From Sesamum alatum (Eukaryota > Streptophyta > Magnoliopsida > Lamiales > Pedaliaceae): DNA of 64,000 nt. Location of the stretch: contig JACGWO010000012.1 of assembly GCA_034509735.1 (NCBI GenBank), forward strand, positions 496,001 through 560,000. The letters are read 5' to 3'. The stretch's first letter is position 1. The number at the start of each line of letters is the position of its first letter. Under the pieces are notes generated by a model. It saw only the letters and a program-made list of their open reading frames with translations, ran no database searches and was not told where the DNA came from. Below are positions 11,701 through 22,900 of this stretch, piece after piece. The translations under genes and the position numbers were made by a program.

Positions 11701-14497
11701 CGATTATACGACTAGTTCTCCATCTTATTCAACATAAAATGCACTAGGACTACATCTAGAACACTCTTTTTAGCCATGGACTCAGCTTTGTACCTTTGCG
11801 CAACGACAAAATCCTTTAAACAAGTTTAGACACTAATGCACTTTTATCTTTGCCATATCGAGGACTTGGAGAATCCTCATAATTAATCATGCGATCGGAT
11901 ACATGCCTAATACTCAACACAATCGTAGGAAACACGTTGTGATTTCAGTCCTTATCACTGACTGATAGATAACTCATTTTTTGATGTAAATATATCCATA
12001 TTAACTCTAACAATCAATATTAAAGCCATTCTTCAATTATATAATTAGAACTCCATCTTATTCATTATAAAAATGCACTAGGACTACATTTAAAACACTC
12101 TTTCGAGCCAGGACTCAGCTTTGTATATTTGCGCAACGACAAACTCCTTTAAACAAGTTTACACACTAATGCACTTTTATCTTTTCCATATCGAGGGCTT
12201 GGAGAACCTTCATAATAAATCTTATGTCCGGATACTTGTCTAATACTCAACACAATCATAGGAAACATCTTGTGCTTTCAGTCCTTATCATTGACTGATA
12301 GATAACTCATTTTTGGCTATAAATATATTCATATCTACTCTAATAATAAATATTAAAGCCACTCTTCGATTATATGACTAGAACTCCACCTTATTCAACA
12401 TAAAAATGCACTAGTACGACATCTAAACACTCTTTTGAGCCATGGACTCAGCTTTTGTACCTTTGCACAATGACAAACTCCTTTGTAAAAATTTAGACAC
12501 TTATTCCGTATTATCTTTGCCATATCGAGGGCTTGGTAAACGTTCGTACTCAATCGTACGTCCGGATACATGCCTAATACACAACACAATCGTAGGAAAC
12601 ATCTTGTGTTTTCAGTCCTTATCATTAACTAATAGATAACTCATTTTTGGCTATAAATAAATTTTTATTGACTCTAATAATCAATATTAAAGCCACTCTC
12701 CGATTATATAACTAGGAATCCATCTTATTCAACATAAAAATGCACTAGTAGTATATCTAAAACATTCTTTTGAGCCATGGACTCAGCTTTGTACCTTTGC
12801 ACAACCACAAACTCCTTTAAACAAATTTAGACACTTATTCCCTTTTATCTTTGCCATATCGAGGGCTTGGTCAATGTTCGTAATCAATCATACGTCCGTA
12901 TACATGCGTAATACTCAACACAATCGTAGGAAACATCTTGTGTTTTCAGTCCTTATCATTGACTGAGAGATGACTCTTTTCTGGCTATAAATATATCCAT
13001 ATTGACACTAATAATCAATATTAAAGCTAGTCATCGATTATACGACTAGGACTCCATCTTATTCAACATAAAATGCACTAGGACTACATCTAGAACACTT
13101 TTTTGAGCCATGGACTCAACTTTACCTTTGCACAATGACAAACTCCTTTATACAAATTTAGGCACTTATTTTGTATTATCTTTGCCATATCGAGGGCTTG
13201 GTAAACGTTCGTACTCAATCGTACGTCCGGATACATGCCTAATACTCAACACAATCGTAGGAAACTTCTTGTGTTTTCAGTCCTTATCATTGACTGATAG
13301 ATGACTCTTTTTTGGCTATAAATATATTCGTATTGACTCTAATTATAAATATTAAAGCCACTCTTCGATTATACGACTAGGACTCCATCTTATTCAACAT
13401 AAAATGCACTAGGACTACATCTTGAACACTCTTTTGAGCCATGGACTCAGGTTTGTACCTTTGCGCAATGACAAACTCCTTTAAACAAGTTTAGACACTA
13501 CATCTAAAAATGCCCTAGGACTACATCTAAAACACACTTTCGAGCCAGGACTCAGCCTTGTACCTTTGCGCAACGACAAACTCCCTTAAACAAGTTTAGA
13601 CACTTATGCACTTTTATCTTTGCCATATCGAGGGCTAGGAGAACTTTCATAATCAATCGTACGTCCGGATACATGCCTAATGCTCAACACAATTGTAGGT
13701 AACACCTCGTGCTTTCAGTCCTTATCATTGACTGACAGATGACTCATTTTTTGGCTATAAATATATTCGTGTTGACTCTAATAATCAATATTAAAGCCAC
13801 TCATCGATTATATGACTAGGACTCCATCTTATTCAACATAAAATGCACTAGGACTACATCTAGAATACTCTTTTTGAGCCATGGACTCAACTTTGTTCCT
13901 TGCGCAACGACAAACTCCTTTAAACAAGTTTACACCCTAATGCACTTCTATCTTTGCCATATCAAGGACTTGGAAAACGTTCATAATCAATCGTACGTCC
14001 CGTTACATGCCTAATACTCAACACAATTGTAGGAAACACCTTGTGCTTTCAGCCCTTATCATTGACTGATAGATAACTCATATTTGGCTATAAATAAATT
14101 TGTATTGACTCTAATAATCAATATTAAAGCCACTCTTCCATTATATGACTAGGACTCCATCTTATTCAACATAAAAATGCACTAGTACTACATCTAAAAC
14201 ACTCTTTTGAGCCATGGACTCAGCTTTGTACCTTTGCACAACGACAAACTCCTTTAAACAAATTTAGACACTTATTTCCTTTTATCTTTGCCATATCGAG
14301 GGCTTTGTCAACGTTTGTGATCAATCGTACGTCCGGATACATGGCTAATACTCAACTCAATTGTAGGAAACATCTTGTATTTTCAGTCCTTATCATTGAC
14401 TGATAGATGACTCTTTTTTGGCTATTAATATATTTGTATTGACTCTAATAATCAATATTAAAGCCACTCTTCGATTATATGACTAAGACTCCATCTT
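8724..14497 (+). repeat. Satellite + array, block 3
   Basis: About 17 monomers. Runs of three monomers repeat: the variant 'ttaatgccacgctttgatt' occurs at about 9025 and again, slightly changed, near 10023, about 1 kb apart. An aberrant joint occurs near 13495-13530, where 'tttagacacta' is followed by 'catctaaaaatgccc', a sign of non-homologous joining within the array. The first monomers after the LTR match those after LTR copy 2 (from 17289), including 'ttaatcaagtttag' near 9820 and 18350. Confidence 0.96.
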
Positions 14498-14498
14498 T

Positions 14499-14642
14499 GA
14501 TGGGGACCATCCGAAGCTTACAACTCAAAGCAAGGAAGATCCGTTGAGAATTAATGGGGGTCCAATTACGAGGGCAAGAGCTAAGAAAATGAACAAATTT
14601 TTGATGATTCTTATTGATGAAATCAACGGGTCAATGCATTAG
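14499..14642 (+). pseudogene. C-terminal tail of Ty3/gypsy polyprotein inside the LTR, copy 2
   Basis: A 47-codon frame equivalent to the one at 7486-7629, stopping at TAG 14640-14642. It keeps GPITRARAKKMNK and has a few substitutions after it (for example KFLMILID in place of KSLMIVID). It is a remnant with no independent start or function. Confidence 0.68.
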
Positions 14643-15113
14643 AAATCAATAGAAGGTCCAATGATGAATATTCTTCAAGTAGATGGGCTAGAATGCATCT
14701 AAATAGTTGGGCTCAAGGTTTGAAGACTTCATTTCAATAAAAGGAGGCCACAAAATTCGTCCAACCCACCAAGCCCAAAAAGAGAGTCCATTATTTTTGT
14801 CTAAATTAGTTTATTTTCAGCATTGAAGGCCAAGAACATCGTAGTAGTCAAAGGGTCATTCGTTTTTTTTTTTTTTTAGGTAAAGGTAAATTGCATAAAT
14901 AAAGGGAAGGTTACATCAGTGACGTAGGCTAAGCGCCCAGTCCTCAAAAGAATGACGGCCCAGGAAGGCAACAATAATCAATCAATCCAGGGCAAAAACA
15001 ACAACAACAGCAAAAACGGCGACAAGCCAGTCCCAACAAGAAAAACAAGCATAATCAACAACAATCAATCCTGGACAAAGGAGACAATGCACAATCAATC
15101 CCAAGCAAAGTGG

Positions 15114-16851
15114 TCATGGAACACCGGGGGGGGGGGGGGCCTGACGCTGAGAGGGCACCCGAGTGGTGGGATCATCCGGAGGGACTCCGGGGTCATCAAC
15201 AATGGATCTAGCAAGCTCCTGGAAAGAGTTGGAGATTGCGATCTCTTTGCCTTTGTCCGTGGTAGCTAGCCGAGTGTCTTTTCTAGGGGTTGGAGGCAAG
15301 TGAGCAGTGCGGCTGGGAGCCGGGGGAGACGGTAGAATGGGCGGCCGCAAGCTAGGCAATGTGGCGGCAGCAGAGGGTGGGGCATGAGGATGGACATTAG
15401 AGCTCGAAGGACCCAACTGACGAGCATTGGATTTTGGAACATACACCGGAACGGGGGGCTGGGTCAGCTTGACTGAGGAAGGGCAGGACGCTGAGGAGTG
15501 CCCAAGCGATCGACATGAACTGCATTTAAGATGGAAGCCATTCGTACTCAACATCAGCCCGACAAGGGGTTTCAACACCATCCAAAGAGGGAATCATAAC
15601 CACAATGTGGCGTGGAAGGACGAAGTCATAGTCAAGCATAACACATACAGGGGCGAAGTCCAGCCGCGTGCATGCTCTAGTGAAGCCGTCAGTGTAGAGA
15701 GGTCGTCCAATACCACTAACAACTGTGCTAAGGCCATCATCCGACCAGAACTCGACAGGGAGATGGCGCAGGCGAATCCAAATGGGGACTTGGGTATGTT
15801 TCTGCTTCCGGAGGGCCATCCCAGCGACCCAATGCTGAAGAATGATGGGTTGGCCTTTAAAAAGCCAAGGGCCGCCTTCAAGAACCTCATCCAAGGCAAC
15901 GGATGACTCAAAGGTGACGAAGAAGAACCCAGTTGTCGTTGCAACAACGTCTTTAACAAACGGCCAAGACGAGTGAACATAATCTTTGAGCGGCCGGAAG
16001 GCTGGTTTGCAGCCCAAGAAGTAGCCAACGGCCGTGTTAGCCTATCTTTTTGCTCCGGCCATGGCAATGGACAATGTGGGCCGAACCACGACCTCGCCAT
16101 TTTGGCGGTCCGGTGCAATGAAGCGAAGGGTCTTCCGAAAAGAATTTTCAAATGTAGAAGCAAATCCATCCAAGGGGGAAGATGTAGGCGTCGGGAGCTG
16201 AAATGGAATAGATCTAAACTCCGGCATGCCCGAATGAGTCAAAAACGGAGGAGAAAGAGGTGCTTGAGCAGCCATGGACGACGTCGGTAAGGAAGATGAA
16301 GAGTCACCTTGAGGGGGGCTAGCGGACGTCAAGGAAGGCGGAGTGGATGGAGAATCCGCGGCAACGGCAAGCAAAGGAGGGGCTGAAGGTACCTTAGGAG
16401 TAGAGGAAGGTGGAGGGGCACCTTCAGATTCAGCCATGAGAGGAACATGAGCAGCCATGGAGGACATCGGCAAGGAAGATGAAAAGTCACCTTGAGAGGG
16501 GCCAGCGGATGTCAAGGAAAGCTGAGTGGATAGAGGATCCGTGACAACGGCAAGCAAAGGAGGGGTTGAAGGTACCTTAGGATCAGAGGAAGGTGGAGGG
16601 ACTCCTTCAAATTCAGCCATGTGAGACGCTGGTGCATTAGAAGCCAAAGGGACACTAGTCGCCGGAGAAGGAGCCAAACCGCCATCAGCAAGGGAAGGAT
16701 TTAAATCAGCGTTTAGGGGTGGTGGAGCAACTTCCGAGATCACTACACGTCGGGCTGGACGGAGGAGAGGGCGGAACGGAGTAAGGACGTGCTCGGATGC
16801 CGGCTTGAGGATTGGGAACGGGGGCAGATGAGTTTGTAGGGGGCTGGACAT
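15114..16851 (-). pseudogene. LINE ORF1 (gag-like, DUF4283 + CCHC zinc knuckle), frameshifted
   Basis: This would encode the RNA-binding ORF1 protein of a plant L1 LINE. It is split over three frames. The N-terminal part, 16042-16851 (269 codons, starting MSSPLQ), is proline/serine-rich and contains a 61-residue in-frame tandem duplication. The middle part, 15526-16017, matches the DUF4283-type region (FVTFESSVALDEVLEGGPW, IWIRLRHLPVEFW). The C-terminal part, 15114-15581, has the knuckle CSSCRSLGHSSASC, spacing C-x2-C-x4-H-x4-C, then a proline-rich tail. One frameshift lies near the end of the N-terminal part (about 16042-16075). Another lies near 15537, between '..VEYEWLPS' and 'KCSSC'. It is not translatable as one protein. 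Family assignment is by motif reading only. Confidence 0.85.
16268..16633 (-). repeat. In-frame 183-bp tandem duplication inside LINE ORF1
   Basis: Two adjacent units, about 16268-16450 and 16451-16633, each begin 'gcagccatgga' and share 'aaggtaccttagga' and 'ttcagccatg'. The spacing of 183 bases equals 61 codons, so the duplication preserves the reading frame of the proline/serine-rich linker. Confidence 0.8.
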
Positions 16852-16983
16852 CTTGTGCCGCCTTCAAAGGGTCATTCTTGTTTTTCTGAGTCTTGTTAAT
16901 GTGGTCAAAAGTGTTACTTTAATGCTCTTAAAGTCCCAAGGTTAGAATTAACTCTTGAGACCCTTGGGCATCCATTTGAAGCC

Positions 16984-16991
16984 TATAAAAG
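16984..16991 (+). promoter_or_regulatory. TATA box of solo LTR copy 2
   Basis: TATAAAAG at the position equivalent to 8419-8426 in copy 1; a likely relic of the LTR promoter. Confidence 0.58.
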
Positions 16992-19900
16992 GCCATGGTT
17001 ATCATTTGTAGAAATCAGACTTTAAATTAATATAAACTTTCTTCTTGTGAGGTTGAATTCTCTTTGTAGAGTTTCAATTGTTTAGAACTTATCAAGATAC
17101 TTGAGCAATATCTTGTGGCGTTCACCATACCAAGGTTCTTGGCTGTCCATATAGCCAACGGGTCAGGGTGCTTTCATGCTCCAGGTACGATCAAACTAGA
17201 TCATCGATCTGGGATATCCGCTGCCTATTTCTATACGTTTGGTTCTTGGATCCTTATATCCAATGGGTCTCACGTCCTATTCGTATCAATCTTATTCAAC
17301 ATAAAATGCACTAGGACTACATCTAGAACACTCTTTTGAGCCATGGACTCAGCTTTGTACCTTTGCGCAACGACAAACTCCTTTAAACAAGTTTAGACCC
17401 TAATGCACTTTTATCTTTGCCATATCGAGGACTTGGAGAACCTTCATAATCAATCTTACATCCGCATACATGCCTAATACTCAACACAATCGTAGGAAAC
17501 ACCTTGTGTTTTCAGTCCTTATCATTGACTGATAGATAACTCATTTTTGGCTATAAATAAATTCATATATACTCTAATAATTAATATTAAAGCTACTCTT
17601 CGATTATAGGCCGAGAACTCCATCTTATTCAACATAAAAATGCACTAGTACTACATCTAAAACACGTTGTAGCCATGGACTCAGCTTTGTACCTTTGCAC
17701 AACGACAAACTACTTTAAACAAATTTAGACACTTATTCCCTTTCAACCTTGCCATATCGAGGGCTTGGTCAACGTTCGTAATCAATCGTACTTCCGGATA
17801 CATGCCTAATACTCAACACAATCGTAGGAAACATCTTGTATTTTCAGTCCTTATTATTGACTGATAGATGACTTTTTTTCGACTATAAATATATTCGTAT
17901 TGACTCTAATAATCAATATTAAAGCCATTCTTTGGTTATACAACTAGGACTCCATCTAAAACACTCTTTCGAGTCAGGACTCAGCTTTGTGCCTTTCAAC
18001 AACGACAAACTCCTTTAAAAAAATTTAGACACTAATGCACTTTTATTTTTGCCATATCGAGGCTTGGAGAACCTTCATAATCAATCATATGTCCGGATAC
18101 ATGCCTAATACTCAACACAATCGTAGGAAACACCTTGTGCTTTCAGTCCTTATCATTGACTGATAGATGACTCAATTTTTGCTATAAATATATTCATATT
18201 AACTCTAATAATCAATATTAAAGTCACCCTTCAATTATATGACTAGAAACTCAATCTTATTCAACATAAAAATGCACTAGGACTACATCTAGAACACTGT
18301 TTTGAGCCATGGACTCACCTTTATACCTTTACGCAACGATTAACTCCTTAATCAAGTTTAGACACTAATGCACTTTTATCTTTGCCATATCGAGCGCTTG
18401 GAGAACCTTCATGATCAATCGTACGTTGGATACATGCCTAATACTCAACACAATCGTAGGAAACACCTTGTGCTTTCAGTCCTTATCATTAACTGATAGA
18501 TAACTCATTTTTTGCTATATATATATTCGTATTGATTCTAATAATCAATATTAATGCCACGCTTTGATTATATGACTAGGACTCCATCTTATTCAACATA
18601 AAAATGCACTAGTACTACATCTAAAACACTCTTTTGAGCCATGGACTCAGCTTTGTACCTTTGCACAACGACAAACTCCTTTAAACAAATTCAGACACTT
18701 ATTCTCTTTCATCTTTGCCATATCGAGGGCTTGGTCAACATTCGTAGTCAATCGTACGTCCGGATACATGCCTAATACTCAACACAATCGTAGGAAACAT
18801 CTTGTGTTTTCAGTCCTTATCATTAACCGATAGATGACTCTTTTTTGGCTATAAATATATTCATATTGACTTTAGTAATCAATATTAAAGCCATCTTCGA
18901 TTATATGACTAGGATTATATCTTATTCAACACAAAATGCACTAGTACTACATCTAAAATACTCTTTTAAGCCATGGACTCGGCTTTTTACCTTTGCACAA
19001 CGACAAACTCCTTTAAACAAATTTAGACACTTATTCCCTTTTATCTATTCCAAATCGAGGGCTTTGTCAATGTTTGTAATCAATCGTACGTCCGGATACA
19101 TGCCTAATACTCAACACAATTGTAGTAAACATCTTGTGTTTTCAGTCCTTATCATTGACTGATAGATGACTCTTTTTTGGCAATAAATATATTCGTATTG
19201 ACTCTAATAATCAATATTAACTCCACTATTCGATTATACGACTGGGACTCCACCTTATTCAACAAAAGTTGCACTAGGACTACATCTGGAACACTCTTTT
19301 GAGCCCTGGACTCAGCCTTGTACCTTTGCGCAACGATAAACTCATTTAAACAGGTTTAGACACTAACGCACTTTATCTTTGCCATATCGAGGACTTGGAG
19401 AACCTTCTTCATAAATCGTACGTCCGAATACATGCCTAATACTCAACACTATCGTAGGAAACACCTTGTGTTTTCTGTCCTTATCAATGACTGATAGATA
19501 ACTCATTTTTGGCTATAAATATATTCATATCTACTCTAATAAATCAATATTAAAGCCACCCTTCGATCATATGACGAGAAATCCATCTTATTCAACATGA
19601 AAATGCACTAGTACTACATCTAAAACACTCTTTGAGCCATGGACTCACCTTTGTACCTTTGCACAACGACAAACTCCTTTAAACAAATTTAGACACTTAT
19701 TCCGTTTTATCTTTGCCATATCGAGGGCTTGGTCATTGTTCGTAATCAATCGTACGTCCGGATACATGCCTAATACTCAACACAATCGTAGGAAACATCT
19801 TGTGTTTTCAGTCCTTATCATTGACTGATAGATGACTCTTTTCTGGCTATAAATATATTCATATTGACTCTAATAATCAATATTAAAGCCACTCTTCAAT

Positions 19901-22900
19901 TATACGACTAGGACTCAATCTTATTCAACATAAAAATGCACTAGGACGACATCTAGAACACTCTTTCGAGCCATGGATTCAGCTTTGTACCTTTGCGCAA
20001 CGGCAAACTCCTTTAAACAAGTTTAGACACTATTGCACTTTTATCTTTGCCATATCGAGGGCTTGGAGAACCTTCATAATCAATCGTACGTTCGGATACA
20101 TGACTAATACTCAACACAATTGTAGGAAACACCTTGTGCTTTCAGTCCTTATCATTGACTGATAGATAACTCATTTTTTGCTGTAAATATATTTGTATTG
20201 GCTCTAACAATCAATATTAAAGCCACTCTTCGATTATATGAATAGAACTCCATCTTATTCGCGATAAAAATGCACTAGGACGACATTGAAAACACTCTTT
20301 CGAGCCAAGACTCAGCTTTGTACCTTTGCGCAACGACAAACTCCTTTAAACAAGATTACACACTAATGCCCTTTTATCTTTGCCATATCGAGGGCTTGGA
20401 GAACCTTCATAATCAGTCGTATGTCCAGATACATGCCTAACACTCAACACAATCATAGGAAACACCTTGTGCTTTCACTCCTTATCATTGACAAATAGAT
20501 GACTCATTTTTTGCTATAAATATATTCGTATTGACTCTAATAATCAATATTAAAGCCACTGTTCGATTATATGACTAGGACTCCATCTTATTCAACATAA
20601 AAATGCACTAGCACTATGAGCCATGGACTCAGCTTTATACCTTTGCGCAACGAAAAAATCATTTAAACATGTTTAGACACTAATGCACTTTTATCTTTGC
20701 CATATCGAGGGCTTGGAGAACCTTCATAATCAATCGTACATCCGAATACATGCCTAATACTAAACACAATTGTAGGAAATACCTTGTGCTTTGAGTCCTT
20801 ATCATTAACTGATAGATAACTCATTTTTGGCTATAAATAAATTTGTATTGACTCTAATAATCAATATTAAAGCCACTCTTCGGTTATATGACTAGGACTC
20901 CATCTTATTCAACATAAAACTGCACTAGTACTAGATCTAAAACATTCTTTTGAGCCATGGACTCAGCTATGTTGTACCTTTGCACAACCACAAAACTCCT
21001 TTAAACAAATTTAGACAGTTATTCCCTTTTGTCTTTGCCATATCGAGGGCTTGGTCAATGTTCGATCGTACGTCCTTATACATGCCTAATACTCAATACA
21101 ATCGTAGGAAACATCTTGTGTTTTCAGTCCTTATCATTGACTGATAGATGACTCTTTTCTGGCTATAAATATATTCATATTGACACTAATAATCAATATT
21201 AAAGCCAGTCTTCCGTTATACGACTCGGAATCCATCTTATTCAACGTAAAATGCACTAGGAAAACATCTAGAACACTCTTTTTAGCCATGGACTCAGCTT
21301 TACCTTTGCGCAACGACAAACTCTTTTAAACAAGTTTAGACACTAATGCACTTTTATCTTTGCCATATCAAGGACTTCGAGAATCTTCATAATTAATCGT
21401 ATGTTCGGATACATGCCTAATACTCAACACAATCATAGGAAACACCTTGTGCTTCAGTCCTTATCATTAACTGATAGATAACTCATTTTTTGCTGTAAAT
21501 ATATCTGTATTTACACTAAAAATCAATATTAAATACAGTCTTCGATTATATGACTAGAACTCATCTTATTCATCATAAAAATGCACTAGGACTACATTTA
21601 AAACACTCTTTCGAGCTAGGACTCAGCATTGTATCTTTGCGCAACGACAAACTCCTTTAAACAAGTTTATACGCTAATGCACTTTTATGTTTGCCATATC
21701 GAAGGCTAACACAATCATAGGAAACACCTTGTGCTTTCAGTCCTTATCATTAACTGATAGATAACTCAATTTTTGCTGTAAATATATCTGTATTGACACT
21801 AACGATCAATATTAAATACACTCTTCGATTATTTGACTAGAACTCCATCTTATTCATCATAAAAATGCACTAGGACTACATTTAAAACACTCTTTCGAGC
21901 CAGGACTCAGCTTTGTATCTTTGCGCAACGACAAACTACTTTAAACAAGTTTACACGCTAATGCACTTTTATCTTTGCCATATCGAGGGCTTGGAGAACC
22001 TTCATAATCAATCGTATGTCCGGATACATGCCTAATACTGAACACAATCATAGGAAACACCTTGTGCTTTCACCCCTTATCTTGACAAATAGATGACTCA
22101 TTTTTTGCTATAAATATATTCGTATTGACTCTAATAATCAATATTGAAGCCACTCTTCGATTATACGACTAGGGCTCCATCTTATTCAACATAAAAAGCA
22201 CTAGGACTACATCTAGAACACTCATTTGAGCCATGGACTCAGCTCTGTACCTTTGCGCAACGACAAAATCCTTTAAACAAGTTTAGACACTAATGCACTT
22301 TTATCTTTGCCACATCGAGGACTTGGAGAATCTTCGTAATTAATCGTACGTTCGGATACATGCCTAATACTCAACACAATCGTAGGAAACATCTTGTGCT
22401 TTCAGTCCTTATCATTGACTGATAGATAACTCATTTTTTGCTGTAAATATATCTGTATTGACTCTAACAATCACTATTAAAGCCGCTCTTCGATTCTATG
22501 ACTAGAACTCCATCTTATTCATCATAAAAATGCACCAGGACTACATTTAAAACACTCTTTCGAGCCAGGACTCAGCTTTGTACCTTTGCGCAACGACAAA
22601 CTCCTTTAAACCAGTTAAGACACTAATGCAATTTTATCTTTGCCATATTGAGGGCTTGGAGAACCTTCATAGTCAATCGTACATCCGGATACATGCCTAA
22701 TACTCAACACAATCATAGGAAACACCTTGTACTTTCACTCCTTATCATTGACTGATAGATAACCTCATTTTTGGCTATAAATAAATTTGTATTGACTCTA
22801 ATAATCAATATTAAAGTCATTCTTCGATTATATGACTAGGACTCCATCTTATTCAACATAAAAATGCACTAGTACTACATCTCAAATACTGATTTGAGCC

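Larger units (their letters stand above)
14862..16863 (-). mobile_element. LINE C: ORF1-only LINE lacking ORF2, nested in solo LTR copy 2
   Basis: A 2.0-kb element in reverse orientation. It has a poly-T run at 14863-14877 (the poly-A tail) and the same 3' UTR as LINE B, followed at about 15103-15115 directly by the 3' end of ORF1 and then the rest of ORF1 up to a very short 5' leader. It is flanked by the 14-bp duplication TCAAAGGGTCATTC (14848-14861 and 16864-16877). The whole ORF2 (endonuclease, reverse transcriptase) is missing although both ends are present, so the loss is an internal deletion and not a 5' truncation. A 14-base G-run lies near the ORF1/3' UTR joint (15126-15139). Confidence 0.87.
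14498..17288 (+). mobile_element. Ty3/gypsy solo LTR, copy 2, with nested LINE C
   Basis: The same LTR as at 7485-8723, with TG...CA termini and the same ATCTT 5-bp duplication (14493-14497 and 17289-17293), in the same satellite phase. The LTR parts are 14498-14861 and 16878-17288, together 775 bp as in copy 1. Sharing the LTR, its target duplication, the nested LINE and that LINE's target duplication shows that one insertion event was later duplicated along with the satellite. It did not insert twice. Confidence 0.9.

Noticed and set aside
15120..15140. 14-base G-run as a possible G-quadruplex or regulatory site
   Set aside because: It lies at the deletion joint of a dead LINE, and homopolymer length here is prone to sequencing error. 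No functional context.
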